A DNA stretch of 53,559 nt from a bacterium. GTDB lineage: Bacteria > Bacillota > Clostridia > Oscillospirales > Oscillospiraceae. The notes under the pieces were generated by a model that had not been told where the DNA came from, did not search any database, and was given only the letters and a program-made list of their open reading frames with translations. Below are positions 32,105 through 40,054 of the stretch, piece by piece; within the stretch, counting starts at the first letter, position 1, and each line of letters starts with the position of its first letter. Location of the stretch: NCBI GenBank assembly GCA_004560375.1, contig SFVC01000017.1, positions 1-53,559 of the forward strand. The letters run 5' to 3'. The translations under genes and the position numbers were made by a program.

Positions 32105-32920
32105 TCAAAGCAGAAGAATATTCTCCGCCCGCCGAGCATAGTTTTCTTCCAGCATGGCCACATGGGAGAGAAAATCCCCGTCCTCAAAATACTTTGCGTG
32201 GAACGGACAACGCCGCACGCAGGCCTGGCATTTGATGCACACCCCAGGAGTCTCCACCGTTTTCGGGTCAATGCTCCCCATAGGGCACAGCCTGACGCAC
32301 AGGCCGCAGTGAACGCACTTGTCCCAATCCGTCAGCGGCTTTGCCGTCAAAAACTTCGCAGGGGCGCCGTCCGTCTTCAGCGGTGTGTAATAGGGCCCGA
32401 TCTCGCCGCGATCCAGCTCCAGCTCCGGCAGTTCTCCCGGCTGGGCCAGCTTATCCGCCACGCGGCGGGCAAACCCGCGGATCTCCTCCTGATCCGCCTC
32501 GTCCGGGCGGCCGGCACCCACCCGGTCGGAAAAGGCATGGCGGCAGGCAAAGGCGGCCACCCCCGCCAGGCGGAAGCCGTTTCCCTCCAGAAGGAGCGCC
32601 AGCTCCCGGGGGGCCTCGTCCGGGCTGCGGTTGCCGAAGACAGAGACAGCCACAACGGGCGTGCCGTTGCCCATCAGCCGGCCTTTGAGGTCGGGCAGCA
32701 GCTTATTGGGCACCCGCCCCGCGTACACGGGGGTGGCGATCACCACCAGTTCATCTCCATCAAACCGGTAGTCCTGCTGCCGCTTTTCCGGGCTGGTGAT
32801 GTTGGTGAACTGGGGCGTCAGGCCCAGCTGCTGAGCAATGGTCTGGGTGACAAGGCGGACAACGCCCTCTGTGCCGCCGGTGGGGCTGAAGTACAGCGCG
32901 TGGATCCTCTGGATGTTCAT
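32105..32920 (-). CDS. EFR1-family flavodoxin-ferredoxin protein
   Basis: This 271-residue protein joins an N-terminal flavodoxin-like domain (ALYFSPTGGTEGVVRLV, FMN-phosphate loop at residues about 8-17) to a C-terminal pair of 4Fe-4S ferredoxin motifs (CVHCGLCVRLCP and CIKCQACVRRCP). Such EFR1 proteins are common in anaerobic Firmicutes and probably carry electrons. I place the start at ATG 32920 behind GGAGGG, since the longer frame to 33094 covers the promoter. It is a single-gene unit and the electron partner is unknown. Confidence 0.92.
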   Translation of the reverse strand: MNIQRIHALYFSPTGGTEGVVRLVTQTIAQQLGLTPQFTNITSPEKRQQDYRFDGDELVVIATPVYAGRVPNKLLPDLKGRLMGNGTPVVAVSVFGNRSPDEAPRELALLLEGNGFRLAGVAAFACRHAFSDRVGAGRPDEADQEEIRGFARRVADKLAQPGELPELELDRGEIGPYYTPLKTDGAPAKFLTAKPLTDWDKCVHCGLCVRLCPMGSIDPKTVETPGVCIKCQACVRRCPFHAKYFEDGDFLSHVAMLEENYARRAENILLL

Positions 32921-33055
32921 GAAAACCCTCCTTATCTGTCCGAACTGGGCTGACCGGCCCGGCGATGAGACCCGGGCAGCACAGCCGGTATTCGAGAAAC
33001 CCCGATGCTCCCTGCGTGCGCGCCCTTCCGCTCCGGCTGCCCATGATCTTACCTT

Positions 33056-33084
33056 ATTATACACGAATGAAAAGGAGCTGTCCA
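33056..33084 (-). promoter_or_regulatory. promoter of EFR1 gene
   Basis: On the minus strand TGGACA (33084-33079) and TATAAT (33061-33056) are spaced by 17 bp. Confidence 0.8.
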
Positions 33085-33168
33085 TATGTTCCATTGAACG
33101 ATGTGCGGGGCCTTTACCCGGTTTCCGGGGCGCCGCCTGATTTTTTCAACGGCCCTCCTCCCTGGCTC

Positions 33169-33197
33169 TTGCGTTCAATGCCGGAAGCGTGTATAAT
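33169..33197 (+). promoter_or_regulatory. promoter of alpha/beta hydrolase gene
   Basis: TTGCGT (33169-33174) and TATAAT (33192-33197) are spaced by 17 bp, about 55 bp upstream of the hydrolase start. Confidence 0.75.
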
Positions 33198-33251
33198 GAA
33201 ATCGACCCTAATGATGTCTGATAGAAAAATATAGCTTTAGGGGATGGTTTT

Positions 33252-34277
33252 TTGGAGAGAACTTCCCAGCTTTTTTTAACTACCAGCCGGCTTAAGATCG
33301 CCTATTACCGCGCCGGCGAGACCCATGCAGACAAGCTCCTGCTCCTGCACGGGAATCTGTCCTCCTCCGTCTTTTTTCTGCCGCTGCTCCCGGTGCTGTC
33401 CCAGCAGTTCGACGTGGTCGCCCCCGATCTGCGCTGCTTCGGGGATACCGAGGATCGCCCGGTAGACGCGGTGCGGGGCTATCGGGACTGGAGCGATGAC
33501 GTCAACGCCCTTCTGGACGCCCTGGGCTGGGAAAAAGCCTCCGTGGGCGGCTGGTCCATGGGTGGAAATGTGGCAATGCAGTACGCCATCGATCACCCCC
33601 ACCGGGTGAACAAGCTGGTTCTCATCGCGCCGGGCCCCCCTTTTGGCTTCGGAGGCACCCGGGATCCGGAGGGGATTGTCTATGATCCCCCGGGGCTGGG
33701 TTCCGGGGGCGGGTGCGTCAACCCCCTCCTGCTCTCCTCGGTGAAGACCCAGGGGGAACTTCTGCTGCACCCCATTCTCCGTCACTTCTACTTCACGTCC
33801 TCCCATTATCTGGAGCCGGGGTGGGAGGCCCTGTTTGTAGAGGGCATCCAAAAGACGAGGCTGGGCCGGGATCAATACCCCGGAGATTTTCGCTACTCGT
33901 TCCGGTGGCCCTTTGTGGCGGCGGGAGATCACGGAGTTTTAAACGCCATGTCCCCGCTTTACGGCAACCTGTCCGGGTTGGTTGAGATAGCAAACAAGCC
34001 GCCCATCCTCTGGATCCGGGGCCGGGACGATGTGGTAGTCAGCGATCACTCCCTGTTTGATTTCGGGTACCTGGGCATGACCGGCGCTATCCCCGGGTGG
34101 CCGGGGAGTTGGGTGTATCCGCCCCAACCCATGCTTGCCCAGACCAGATACCTGCTGGAACGCTACCGGGAAAACGGAGGAAGTTTCCAGGAAGTAGTCA
34201 TTCCTGGGGGGCACGCCTGCCATCTGGAGTCCCCCGGCTATTTTGTCCCGTTGCTGTGCTCCTTCCTTCTGGGATAG
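33252..34277 (+). CDS. alpha/beta hydrolase
   Basis: This 341-residue cytosolic alpha/beta hydrolase has the oxyanion segment LLLHGN, the nucleophile elbow GGWSMGGNV, an acid in WIRGRDDVVV and a histidine in PGGHACHLE. The start appears to be TTG 33252 behind GGGATGG. It has its own promoter and lies about 340 bp before phaE-phaC. A link to polyhydroxyalkanoate turnover, for example as an intracellular depolymerase or thioesterase, is possible from position only. Other ester, lactone or peptide substrates are equally possible. Confidence 0.8.
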   Translation: MERTSQLFLTTSRLKIAYYRAGETHADKLLLLHGNLSSSVFFLPLLPVLSQQFDVVAPDLRCFGDTEDRPVDAVRGYRDWSDDVNALLDALGWEKASVGGWSMGGNVAMQYAIDHPHRVNKLVLIAPGPPFGFGGTRDPEGIVYDPPGLGSGGGCVNPLLLSSVKTQGELLLHPILRHFYFTSSHYLEPGWEALFVEGIQKTRLGRDQYPGDFRYSFRWPFVAAGDHGVLNAMSPLYGNLSGLVEIANKPPILWIRGRDDVVVSDHSLFDFGYLGMTGAIPGWPGSWVYPPQPMLAQTRYLLERYRENGGSFQEVVIPGGHACHLESPGYFVPLLCSFLLG

Positions 34278-34615
34278 GAAGCCGGCGTCCAGCTCGGATC
34301 GGAATTTGAATCACTTATCAGTTTTCTATTGACAACGGCAAGTTTCTGTGGCAAAATATAGGAGTGTGAGTTGGAGAAACCACGATATATAGTTTTGGAC
34401 TCAAGAAAAAATGTATAATTATACATTTTTTTCAACAGGTGTATTCCGCGGTATGCCCGGCCGCGGGCCGTGTCTGCGGCGCTTCGGCGCCGGAAGGAGC
34501 TGCATGGGCACGACACAGGCCCGCAACGCCTGTGTCAAACGGGCTGTAGATCCACCGGCCCGTTATTTCTTAGGGGCTGTATTTACAGTTTACATATCAA
34601 AAAATTTAGGAGGTA
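34278..34615 (+). promoter_or_regulatory. phaEC promoter and structured leader
   Basis: TTGACA (34329-34334) and CAAAAT (34352-34357) with 17-bp spacing form a likely promoter. A perfect 26-bp AT palindrome follows at 34406-34431. Downstream the leader is GC-rich, with a stem CGGCGC-TTCG-type loop (about 34478-34494), a 9-bp stem GACACAGGC (34512-34520/34528-34536) and a stem AACGGGC/GCCCGTT (34538-34544/34558-34564). I do not recognise a known riboswitch class. The region may regulate phaEC by attenuation. Confidence 0.5.
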
Positions 34616-35659
34616 ATGTTCATGAGCAACCCCTTCTGGGAGCAGCAGCAGCAACTCTTCAAGACGTGGAACGACACCGTTACCAGCCAGATCCCCGGGA
34701 TGGAGGCCTATGCGAATATGTATAAGGCTTTCGCGCCCAATGTCACGGACTACTGGTCCAGGCTGGGTGAGATGATGCCCAACCCCGTCAAGTCCTGGCA
34801 GAATATGTTCGGCTCCATGCCCAGCTTCGACAGCTTCGGCGAGATGTGGCCCTTTAAGGTGCCCGGCCTGGATATGTACACCAAGGCCTTTGACCTGTGG
34901 AAGGGCCTGTCCAACCCGGCCAGCTTCCTGCAGGACTACCAGGGCAAGTACATGGATCTGATGCAGGATATGCTGAAGAACTTCATCCCCACCGGCAGCC
35001 TGCCCTTCCTGGGGAACTCCAAGGAGCTGCTGGATATCTGCGTTGATTTCTACAAGAACGTCCTTGACCCCTGGATGAAGATCGATCCCTCCATCCTGGA
35101 GCGCATCGCCGCCGGCGATCAGAAGGCCTACGTGGAGTTCTTCAAGGAGTGCAACCAGCGGTACGAGGAGAGCTTCGGCAAGATGTTCAACATGATGGGC
35201 CTGGGCGCCAACCGCGAGGCCAACGCGGATCAGATGAAGTTCATGAGCAGCTACATCAAGATGCTGTTCTCCGCCGGCGAACTGGTGGCCCTGGTGCTCA
35301 ACGCCTGCCAGGAGAGTATGCACACCCTGCTGGATCGCTATCAGAAGAACCTCAAGGAGGGCAAGATGGTCACCACCTTCCGCGAGTTCTACGATCTGTG
35401 GTACAACGTGACCGAGGAGATTCTGTTGGAGCTGCTGGGCACCGACGAGTTCTCCAAGGCCTTTGCCGACTTTGCCGACAAGAGCTCCAAGTACATGATC
35501 GCCAGCAACAAGATGTACGAGAGAATGCTCAAGCCGCTGCCCATCCCCACCAAGACCGATATGGACAGCCTTTACCGGACGGTCTACGAGCTGCGTAAGG
35601 ATGTGCGGGATCTGCACGTCGAGCTGGACGCGCTGAAGGCAACGGCGGAAAAGAAGTAA
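34616..35659 (+). CDS. phaE: class III polyhydroxyalkanoate synthase subunit PhaE
   Basis: This 347-residue helical protein is the non-catalytic partner of class III PHA synthases. It has no membrane segment or signal peptide. The N-terminal stretch is rich in Met, Trp and Phe (NPFWEQQQQLFKTW), and the C-terminal 50 residues look like an amphipathic coiled coil (TVYELRKDVRDLHVELDAL), which in relatives binds PhaC. An AGGAGG site precedes the start, and phaC follows 21 bp after the stop. Assignment rests on length, composition and its position before phaC; sequence conservation in PhaE is low. Confidence 0.82.
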   Translation: MFMSNPFWEQQQQLFKTWNDTVTSQIPGMEAYANMYKAFAPNVTDYWSRLGEMMPNPVKSWQNMFGSMPSFDSFGEMWPFKVPGLDMYTKAFDLWKGLSNPASFLQDYQGKYMDLMQDMLKNFIPTGSLPFLGNSKELLDICVDFYKNVLDPWMKIDPSILERIAAGDQKAYVEFFKECNQRYEESFGKMFNMMGLGANREANADQMKFMSSYIKMLFSAGELVALVLNACQESMHTLLDRYQKNLKEGKMVTTFREFYDLWYNVTEEILLELLGTDEFSKAFADFADKSSKYMIASNKMYERMLKPLPIPTKTDMDSLYRTVYELRKDVRDLHVELDALKATAEKK

Positions 35660-35680
35660 GAGAGGAGGATTTAGATTCCC

Positions 35681-36832
35681 ATGAGCGAGAACATCTACGA
35701 AAAGAATCTTCAGAAGGCCGCTGAGTTTCAGCAGAATCTGGCCGACAGCGTGATGAAGCTGTATGAGCAGTTTGACCTGCAGAAGTCCGTGAACGAGATG
35801 AGCACCTATCAGGAGAAGCTGATCAAGGGCTATAAGATCCTGATGGATCTGAAGCCTGAGGACGCCGCCTCCGATCAGACGGAGAAGGAGGAGGTTCTGC
35901 GGATCGGCAAGATGCGGCTGTATCACTACAAGCCGGTGGTAACGGCCCGGAAGCTCTCCAAGGTGCCCACCCTGATCACCTATGCTCTGGTGAACCGCCA
36001 GTACATGATGGACATTCAGCCCGACCGGAGCGTGATCAAGAGCTTCCTGGAGGGCGGCATGGACGTGTACGTGATCGACTGGGGTTATCCCACCGGCGAA
36101 GATATGTACATGACCATGGACGACTACATCAACTGGTACATGAACGACTGTGTGGACTTCATCCGCAAGAGCCGCAAGGTGGACAAGATCAATCTGCTGG
36201 GCGTGTGCCAGGGCGGTACGTTCTCCACCATCTACACCGCGCTGAACCCCGACAAGATCAAGAACCTGATCACCATGGTGGTGCCCATCGACTTCTCCAC
36301 CAACGACGCCCTGCTGTTCCGCTGGAGCAAGTATATGAACATCGACTCCCTGGTGGACGCCTACGGGGTGATTCCGGGCGATGTGATGAACTTCTCCTAC
36401 CTGATCCTCAAGCCGCTGGAGCTGACCATGAACAAGTACATCGGCATGGTGGACAAGATGGACAACCCCGAGTACATGACCAACTTCATGCGTATGGAGA
36501 AGTGGGTGTTTGACAGCCCCGACCAGGCGGGTGAGACCATCCGGCAGTTCATCAAGGATCTGTACCAGGGGAACAAGCTCATCAAGAACGAGCTGGTGCT
36601 GGGCGGCAAGACCGTGGATCTGAAGAACATCACCATGCCGCTGCTCTGCGTCTGCGCCGAGTACGATCATCTGGTGCCCCTGTCCGCCAGCCGTCCCCTG
36701 CTGGACGCCGTCGGAAGCAAGGACACCCAGTTCCTCTCCTTCAAGACCGGCCACATTGGGATGTACGTGTCCTCCCAGTCCCAGAAGTCCATCGCGCCCC
36801 AGATCGTGGAGTGGACCAACTCCAGGTCTTGA
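35681..36832 (+). CDS. phaC: class III polyhydroxyalkanoate synthase subunit PhaC
   Basis: This 383-residue alpha/beta-hydrolase-fold synthase polymerises 3-hydroxyacyl-CoA into PHA granules. The lipase-like box is GVCQGG with catalytic Cys176, the acid is Asp329 (CAEYDHLVP) and the base is His358 (KTGHIGMYV). The spacings Cys-Asp 153 and Asp-His 29 equal those of the Allochromatium vinosum enzyme (C149, D302, H331). The length is typical of class III. A strong terminator closes the transcript. Monomer supply genes such as phaA, phaB or phaJ are not in this window. Confidence 0.93.
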   Translation: MSENIYEKNLQKAAEFQQNLADSVMKLYEQFDLQKSVNEMSTYQEKLIKGYKILMDLKPEDAASDQTEKEEVLRIGKMRLYHYKPVVTARKLSKVPTLITYALVNRQYMMDIQPDRSVIKSFLEGGMDVYVIDWGYPTGEDMYMTMDDYINWYMNDCVDFIRKSRKVDKINLLGVCQGGTFSTIYTALNPDKIKNLITMVVPIDFSTNDALLFRWSKYMNIDSLVDAYGVIPGDVMNFSYLILKPLELTMNKYIGMVDKMDNPEYMTNFMRMEKWVFDSPDQAGETIRQFIKDLYQGNKLIKNELVLGGKTVDLKNITMPLLCVCAEYDHLVPLSASRPLLDAVGSKDTQFLSFKTGHIGMYVSSQSQKSIAPQIVEWTNSRS

Positions 36833-36908
36833 GCTCGTAACCCGGAATAGGGGCGGCAGTCCCTATGGACTAAGCGCATCAGGGGCCCCATGGGCTCCCC
36901 AGTATAAA

Positions 36909-36960
36909 GGTAGGGCCGCCGGACAGTCAATCAACTGTCCGGCGGCCCTACCCTCTTTTT
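36909..36960 (+). terminator. strong terminator after phaC
   Basis: A perfect 19-bp stem (36909-36927 with 36934-36952) and a 6-nt loop precede CTCTTTTT. Confidence 0.9.
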
Positions 36961-37018
36961 CTGTGCATGAGTTTATACCGTGGGGCGGAGATCGAATTTC
37001 CGTGAGGTTCCACATCCT

Positions 37019-37486
37019 TCACACACCCCATTTGCGGATATACATCCGGGAGGGCTCCGTCTCCCCCTCCCCCTGGGCCGTGCAGAAGAATTCCCAGCCG
37101 TACCGCTCATAAAAAGACGTGTGATCGGTGAGCAGATACAGGGTGTCCACCCCCTGCCCCGCCATATCCGCGCAGGCGTGTTCCAGCAGCACCCCGGCGA
37201 TCCCTTGACGGCGGCACGCCTCCTCTACATAGACGGCGCACACATTGGGGGTCAAATCCCTCCGGTCGTGGAAGTCGTTCTCAATGACTCCCAGCCCACC
37301 GAGGATGGCGCCACCCTCCACCGCCATGTACCACTGGGGCACGGGGCCTTTTCCCTCAATGCAATCCATCATGCTCTCCCGGTAAGCGGCCAGGGGGATG
37401 CCCCATTTCTCGTGGAACCACGCCGCCGCCTGCTCCAGCTCGCCCAGTGACCGCCGCTCCCGCAGGTTCAAAATCTCCCAGCCCAA
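37019..37486 (-). CDS. GNAT-family N-acetyltransferase
   Basis: This 155-residue protein is a single GNAT domain. The acetyl-CoA loop reads RRQGIAGVLLEHA, preceded by the beta strand NVCAVYVEEA, and the C-terminal SFYERYGWEF is typical. It starts 7 bp after the rluA stop, so the two are co-transcribed. The substrate is unknown. Confidence 0.9.
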   Translation of the reverse strand: MGWEILNLRERRSLGELEQAAAWFHEKWGIPLAAYRESMMDCIEGKGPVPQWYMAVEGGAILGGLGVIENDFHDRRDLTPNVCAVYVEEACRRQGIAGVLLEHACADMAGQGVDTLYLLTDHTSFYERYGWEFFCTAQGEGETEPSRMYIRKWGV

Positions 37487-37492
37487 GGCCTC

Positions 37493-38455
37493 TCATCCCT
37501 TCGGAAAATATTCTTCCACAAAGTCCACGTCCTCCACCGTCCACTCCCGCCCGTTCAGCGGCTCCAGGCACCCCGCGTCGGTGGTAAAGGCAAACCGCAG
37601 CTTATAGGAGTACAGCGCCTGATACCGCCGCCCGTACCGCTTGTCGTCCCGCTCTTTGCCGTATTTCCCGTCGCCCAAGAGGGGGTGGCCCGCGGCGGCG
37701 AACTGGGCCCGGATCTGGTGAGTGCGCCCGGTGATGAGGTCGCACTCCACCAGCGACAGCCCATTTCGTGTCTCCAGCGTGCGGTACAGCGTCACCGCCG
37801 TCCTGCCCCCCGGCACAGGCTTGTCGAACACCCGCACCTGGGCCCGGTTTTCGTCCTTGAGGAGGTAGCCCTTCAGCTGCCCCTCCCGGGGGGTCATCTC
37901 CCCGTGGATCACGCACAGGTACAGCTTTTGCAGCTCCCGATCCCGGATCTTCTGGTTCATCACCCGCAGGGCCTCCGCCGTCTTGGCGGCAATGACGATG
38001 CCCCCGGTGTTTCGGTCGATGCGGTTGCACAGGGCGGGGGCGAAGGTGTGCTCCCGGTAGGGCGACCACTCCCGCTTCTGGTACAGGTACGCCTGCACGT
38101 GGGTGATGAGGGTGTCCACCTGCGACCTGTCGTCGGGGTGCACCACCATGCCCGGGCGCTTGTCCAGCAGGAGCAGGTTTTCGTCCTCGTACAGGATGTT
38201 GAGCCGGGGCTTGGCCACCCGGAGGAAGGCGTTATCCGGGGTGGGCGCGTCAAAAAACTCATCGTTGAGATAGAGCTGGAGCACGTCCCCGGACTGGAGC
38301 CGATCATCCCGTTTGGCGGGCTTTCCGTTGCGCTTCACCCGCTTCAGCCGGATATACTTCTGGGCCAACGGGGCGGGGAGGAGTGGCACTGCCTTGTCCA
38401 GCCAGCGATCCAGCCGCTGGCCCCCGTCGTTGGGGCCGATGGTGAATTCCTTCAA
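37493..38455 (-). CDS. RluA-family pseudouridine synthase
   Basis: This 320-residue protein has an S4-like RNA-binding region at the N-terminus (VPLLPAPLAQKYIRLKRVKRNG) and a RluA-type catalytic domain. The catalytic aspartate is in NRIDRNTGGIVIAAK, a variant of the usual HRLDR-TSG motif. The C-terminal motif RTHQIRAQFAAAGHPLLGD is standard. It should isomerise uridines in 23S rRNA, as RluC or RluD does, though the site is not predictable. The start is TTG behind GGGGAGG. It shares a transcript with the downstream GNAT gene. Confidence 0.92.
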   Translation of the reverse strand: MKEFTIGPNDGGQRLDRWLDKAVPLLPAPLAQKYIRLKRVKRNGKPAKRDDRLQSGDVLQLYLNDEFFDAPTPDNAFLRVAKPRLNILYEDENLLLLDKRPGMVVHPDDRSQVDTLITHVQAYLYQKREWSPYREHTFAPALCNRIDRNTGGIVIAAKTAEALRVMNQKIRDRELQKLYLCVIHGEMTPREGQLKGYLLKDENRAQVRVFDKPVPGGRTAVTLYRTLETRNGLSLVECDLITGRTHQIRAQFAAAGHPLLGDGKYGKERDDKRYGRRYQALYSYKLRFAFTTDAGCLEPLNGREWTVEDVDFVEEYFPKG

Positions 38456-38472
38456 GTGAATGCCTCCCCGCG

Positions 38473-38515
38473 AAAAAATACCTCCGCATCCCCGGACTTG
38501 GGATACGGAGGTATT
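38473..38515 (-). terminator. terminator after galT
   Basis: AATACCTCCG and ATCCC (38477-38492) pair with GGGAT and CGGAGGTATT (38500-38515), with one mismatch. On the minus strand the stem is followed by a T-run. It separates galKT from rluA. Confidence 0.85.
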
Positions 38516-38547
38516 CTATCACAAAGATATTTGAGACGCAAGGGCGC

Positions 38548-40041
38548 TCACACGCAACCCAGGAATCGCAGAAAGGCTTCCTTTCCCTCGGGGGTGCGGG
38601 CGTACACGCCGGCGTGCTCCAGCACCTTGGCGAACACCAGTCCCGTCTCCTTCTTCACGATGTCCAGGGCGTTGTCAGCGGTGATGGTGTAGTGCCTGGC
38701 GAAGCCCTCCGCCCAGTCGGCGTGCTTGGCGGTGCGCTCATCCGCCCGGAGATCCCAACCGGATACCAGAGCGTCCGCCACCGCCGCCAGCTCGTCCTTC
38801 AGCCGGGCCGGGAGCACTGCCAGCCCCATCACCTCGATGAGGCCGATGTTCTCCTTCTTGATGTGGTGGAGCTCCGCGTGGGGGTGGTAGACCCCAAGGG
38901 GATGCTCCTCCGTGGTGATGTTGTTGCGAAGCACCAGGTCAAGCTCGAACTGCTCTCCCCGCTTCCGGGCAATGGGGGTGATGGTATTGTGGGGTTCGCC
39001 GTCGGTCTCGGCGAAGAGAAAGGCACTCTCGTCGGTGTAGCCCCGCCAGGCGAGGAGGATCCTGTCCGCCAGCTCCACCAGCCGATCCGGCTGCCTGGAG
39101 GCGATCCGCACCACCGACATGGGCCACTTCACGATGCCCGCCTCCACGTCCTCAAAACCGGGGAAGGTGACGGGAGTCTCCACCGGGGCTTTGGCCATGG
39201 CGAACTCGTACCGCCCGCCCTGGAAGTGGTCGTGGGCCAGGATGGAGCCACCCACGATGGGCAGGTCAGCATTGGAGCCCACGAAGTAGTGGGGGAACTG
39301 GCCCACAAAGTCCAGCAGCTTGCCGAAACAGGCCCGGTCGATCTTCATGGGCGTGTGTTCCGCGTTCAGGCAAATGCAGTGCTCATTGTAGTACACATAG
39401 GGGGAATACTGCAAAAACCAAGGGGAGCCGTTGATGGTGATGGGCACAATCCGGTGGTTCTGCCGGGCGGGGTGGTTCACCCGCCCCGCGTAGCCCTCGT
39501 TTTCGGCGCACAGCTGGCACCGGGGATAGGCGGAGGCGGGCAGGTTCTTGGCCGCCGCGATGGCCTTGGGATCCTTCTCCGGCTTGGACAGGTTGATGGT
39601 GATGTCCAGCTCGCCGTACTCGGTGGGAGCCTTCCACTGCACGTCGCGGGCAATCCGATCCCGGCGGATGTAGTTGGTGTCCTGGCTCAGCTTGTAGTAC
39701 CAGTCGGTGGCCTTGGGGGGATCCTCCCGATACAGGGCCTGGAAGGTGTCGATGACCTGGGCGGGCCGGGGGGTGAGCCGACCCATGATCTTGGTGTCCA
39801 ACAGATCCCGGTAGACCACCGAGTTTTCCGTCAGCACGCCCCGCTCATAAGCGTCGTCCAGCAGGGCCTCCAGCACCGGAGCCAGTTCCACCTTCCCGGA
39901 GGCCGGGGCCGCCGGGGTGAAGTCGTCCAGCTTCAGCGCGTCCAAAATGGCGTTGACGGCCCAGACGTATTCACACTCCGCCACCAGCCCTGTCTGCACG
40001 GCATAGTCCGCCAGCCTGGTGATCGCTTCATTTCGATCCAT
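38548..40041 (-). CDS. galT: UDP-glucose--hexose-1-phosphate uridylyltransferase, Firmicutes type
   Basis: This 497-residue enzyme exchanges UMP between UDP-glucose and galactose-1-phosphate in the Leloir pathway. It belongs to the long Firmicutes GalT family (GalT2), much longer than the 350-residue E. coli form. Visible segments are YPRCQLCAENEGYAGR, the nucleotide-binding NHPARQNHRIVPI and the catalytic histidine region GGSILAHDHFQGG. It lies 13 bp downstream of galK. galE is not in the window. Confidence 0.95.
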   Translation of the reverse strand: MDRNEAITRLADYAVQTGLVAECEYVWAVNAILDALKLDDFTPAAPASGKVELAPVLEALLDDAYERGVLTENSVVYRDLLDTKIMGRLTPRPAQVIDTFQALYREDPPKATDWYYKLSQDTNYIRRDRIARDVQWKAPTEYGELDITINLSKPEKDPKAIAAAKNLPASAYPRCQLCAENEGYAGRVNHPARQNHRIVPITINGSPWFLQYSPYVYYNEHCICLNAEHTPMKIDRACFGKLLDFVGQFPHYFVGSNADLPIVGGSILAHDHFQGGRYEFAMAKAPVETPVTFPGFEDVEAGIVKWPMSVVRIASRQPDRLVELADRILLAWRGYTDESAFLFAETDGEPHNTITPIARKRGEQFELDLVLRNNITTEEHPLGVYHPHAELHHIKKENIGLIEVMGLAVLPARLKDELAAVADALVSGWDLRADERTAKHADWAEGFARHYTITADNALDIVKKETGLVFAKVLEHAGVYARTPEGKEAFLRFLGCV

Positions 40042-40054
40042 GGTGTACGCCCCC

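Larger units (their letters stand above)
32921..33251. other. 331-bp divergent control region
   Basis: This gap between the EFR1 gene and the alpha/beta hydrolase holds two well-formed divergent promoters, described separately. The EFR1 leader is about 130 nt and the hydrolase leader about 50 nt. No intact small gene or clear riboswitch is seen. Confidence 0.6.

Noticed and set aside
34440..34600. Known riboswitch (cobalamin, ZTP, NiCo or c-di-GMP) in the phaE leader
   Set aside because: Several stems are present, but I could not find the conserved core bases of any of these classes.
34583..36754. 723-residue minus-strand open frame opposite phaE and phaC
   Set aside because: Low-complexity Leu/His/Val sequence without motifs; PhaC on the plus strand has an intact triad.
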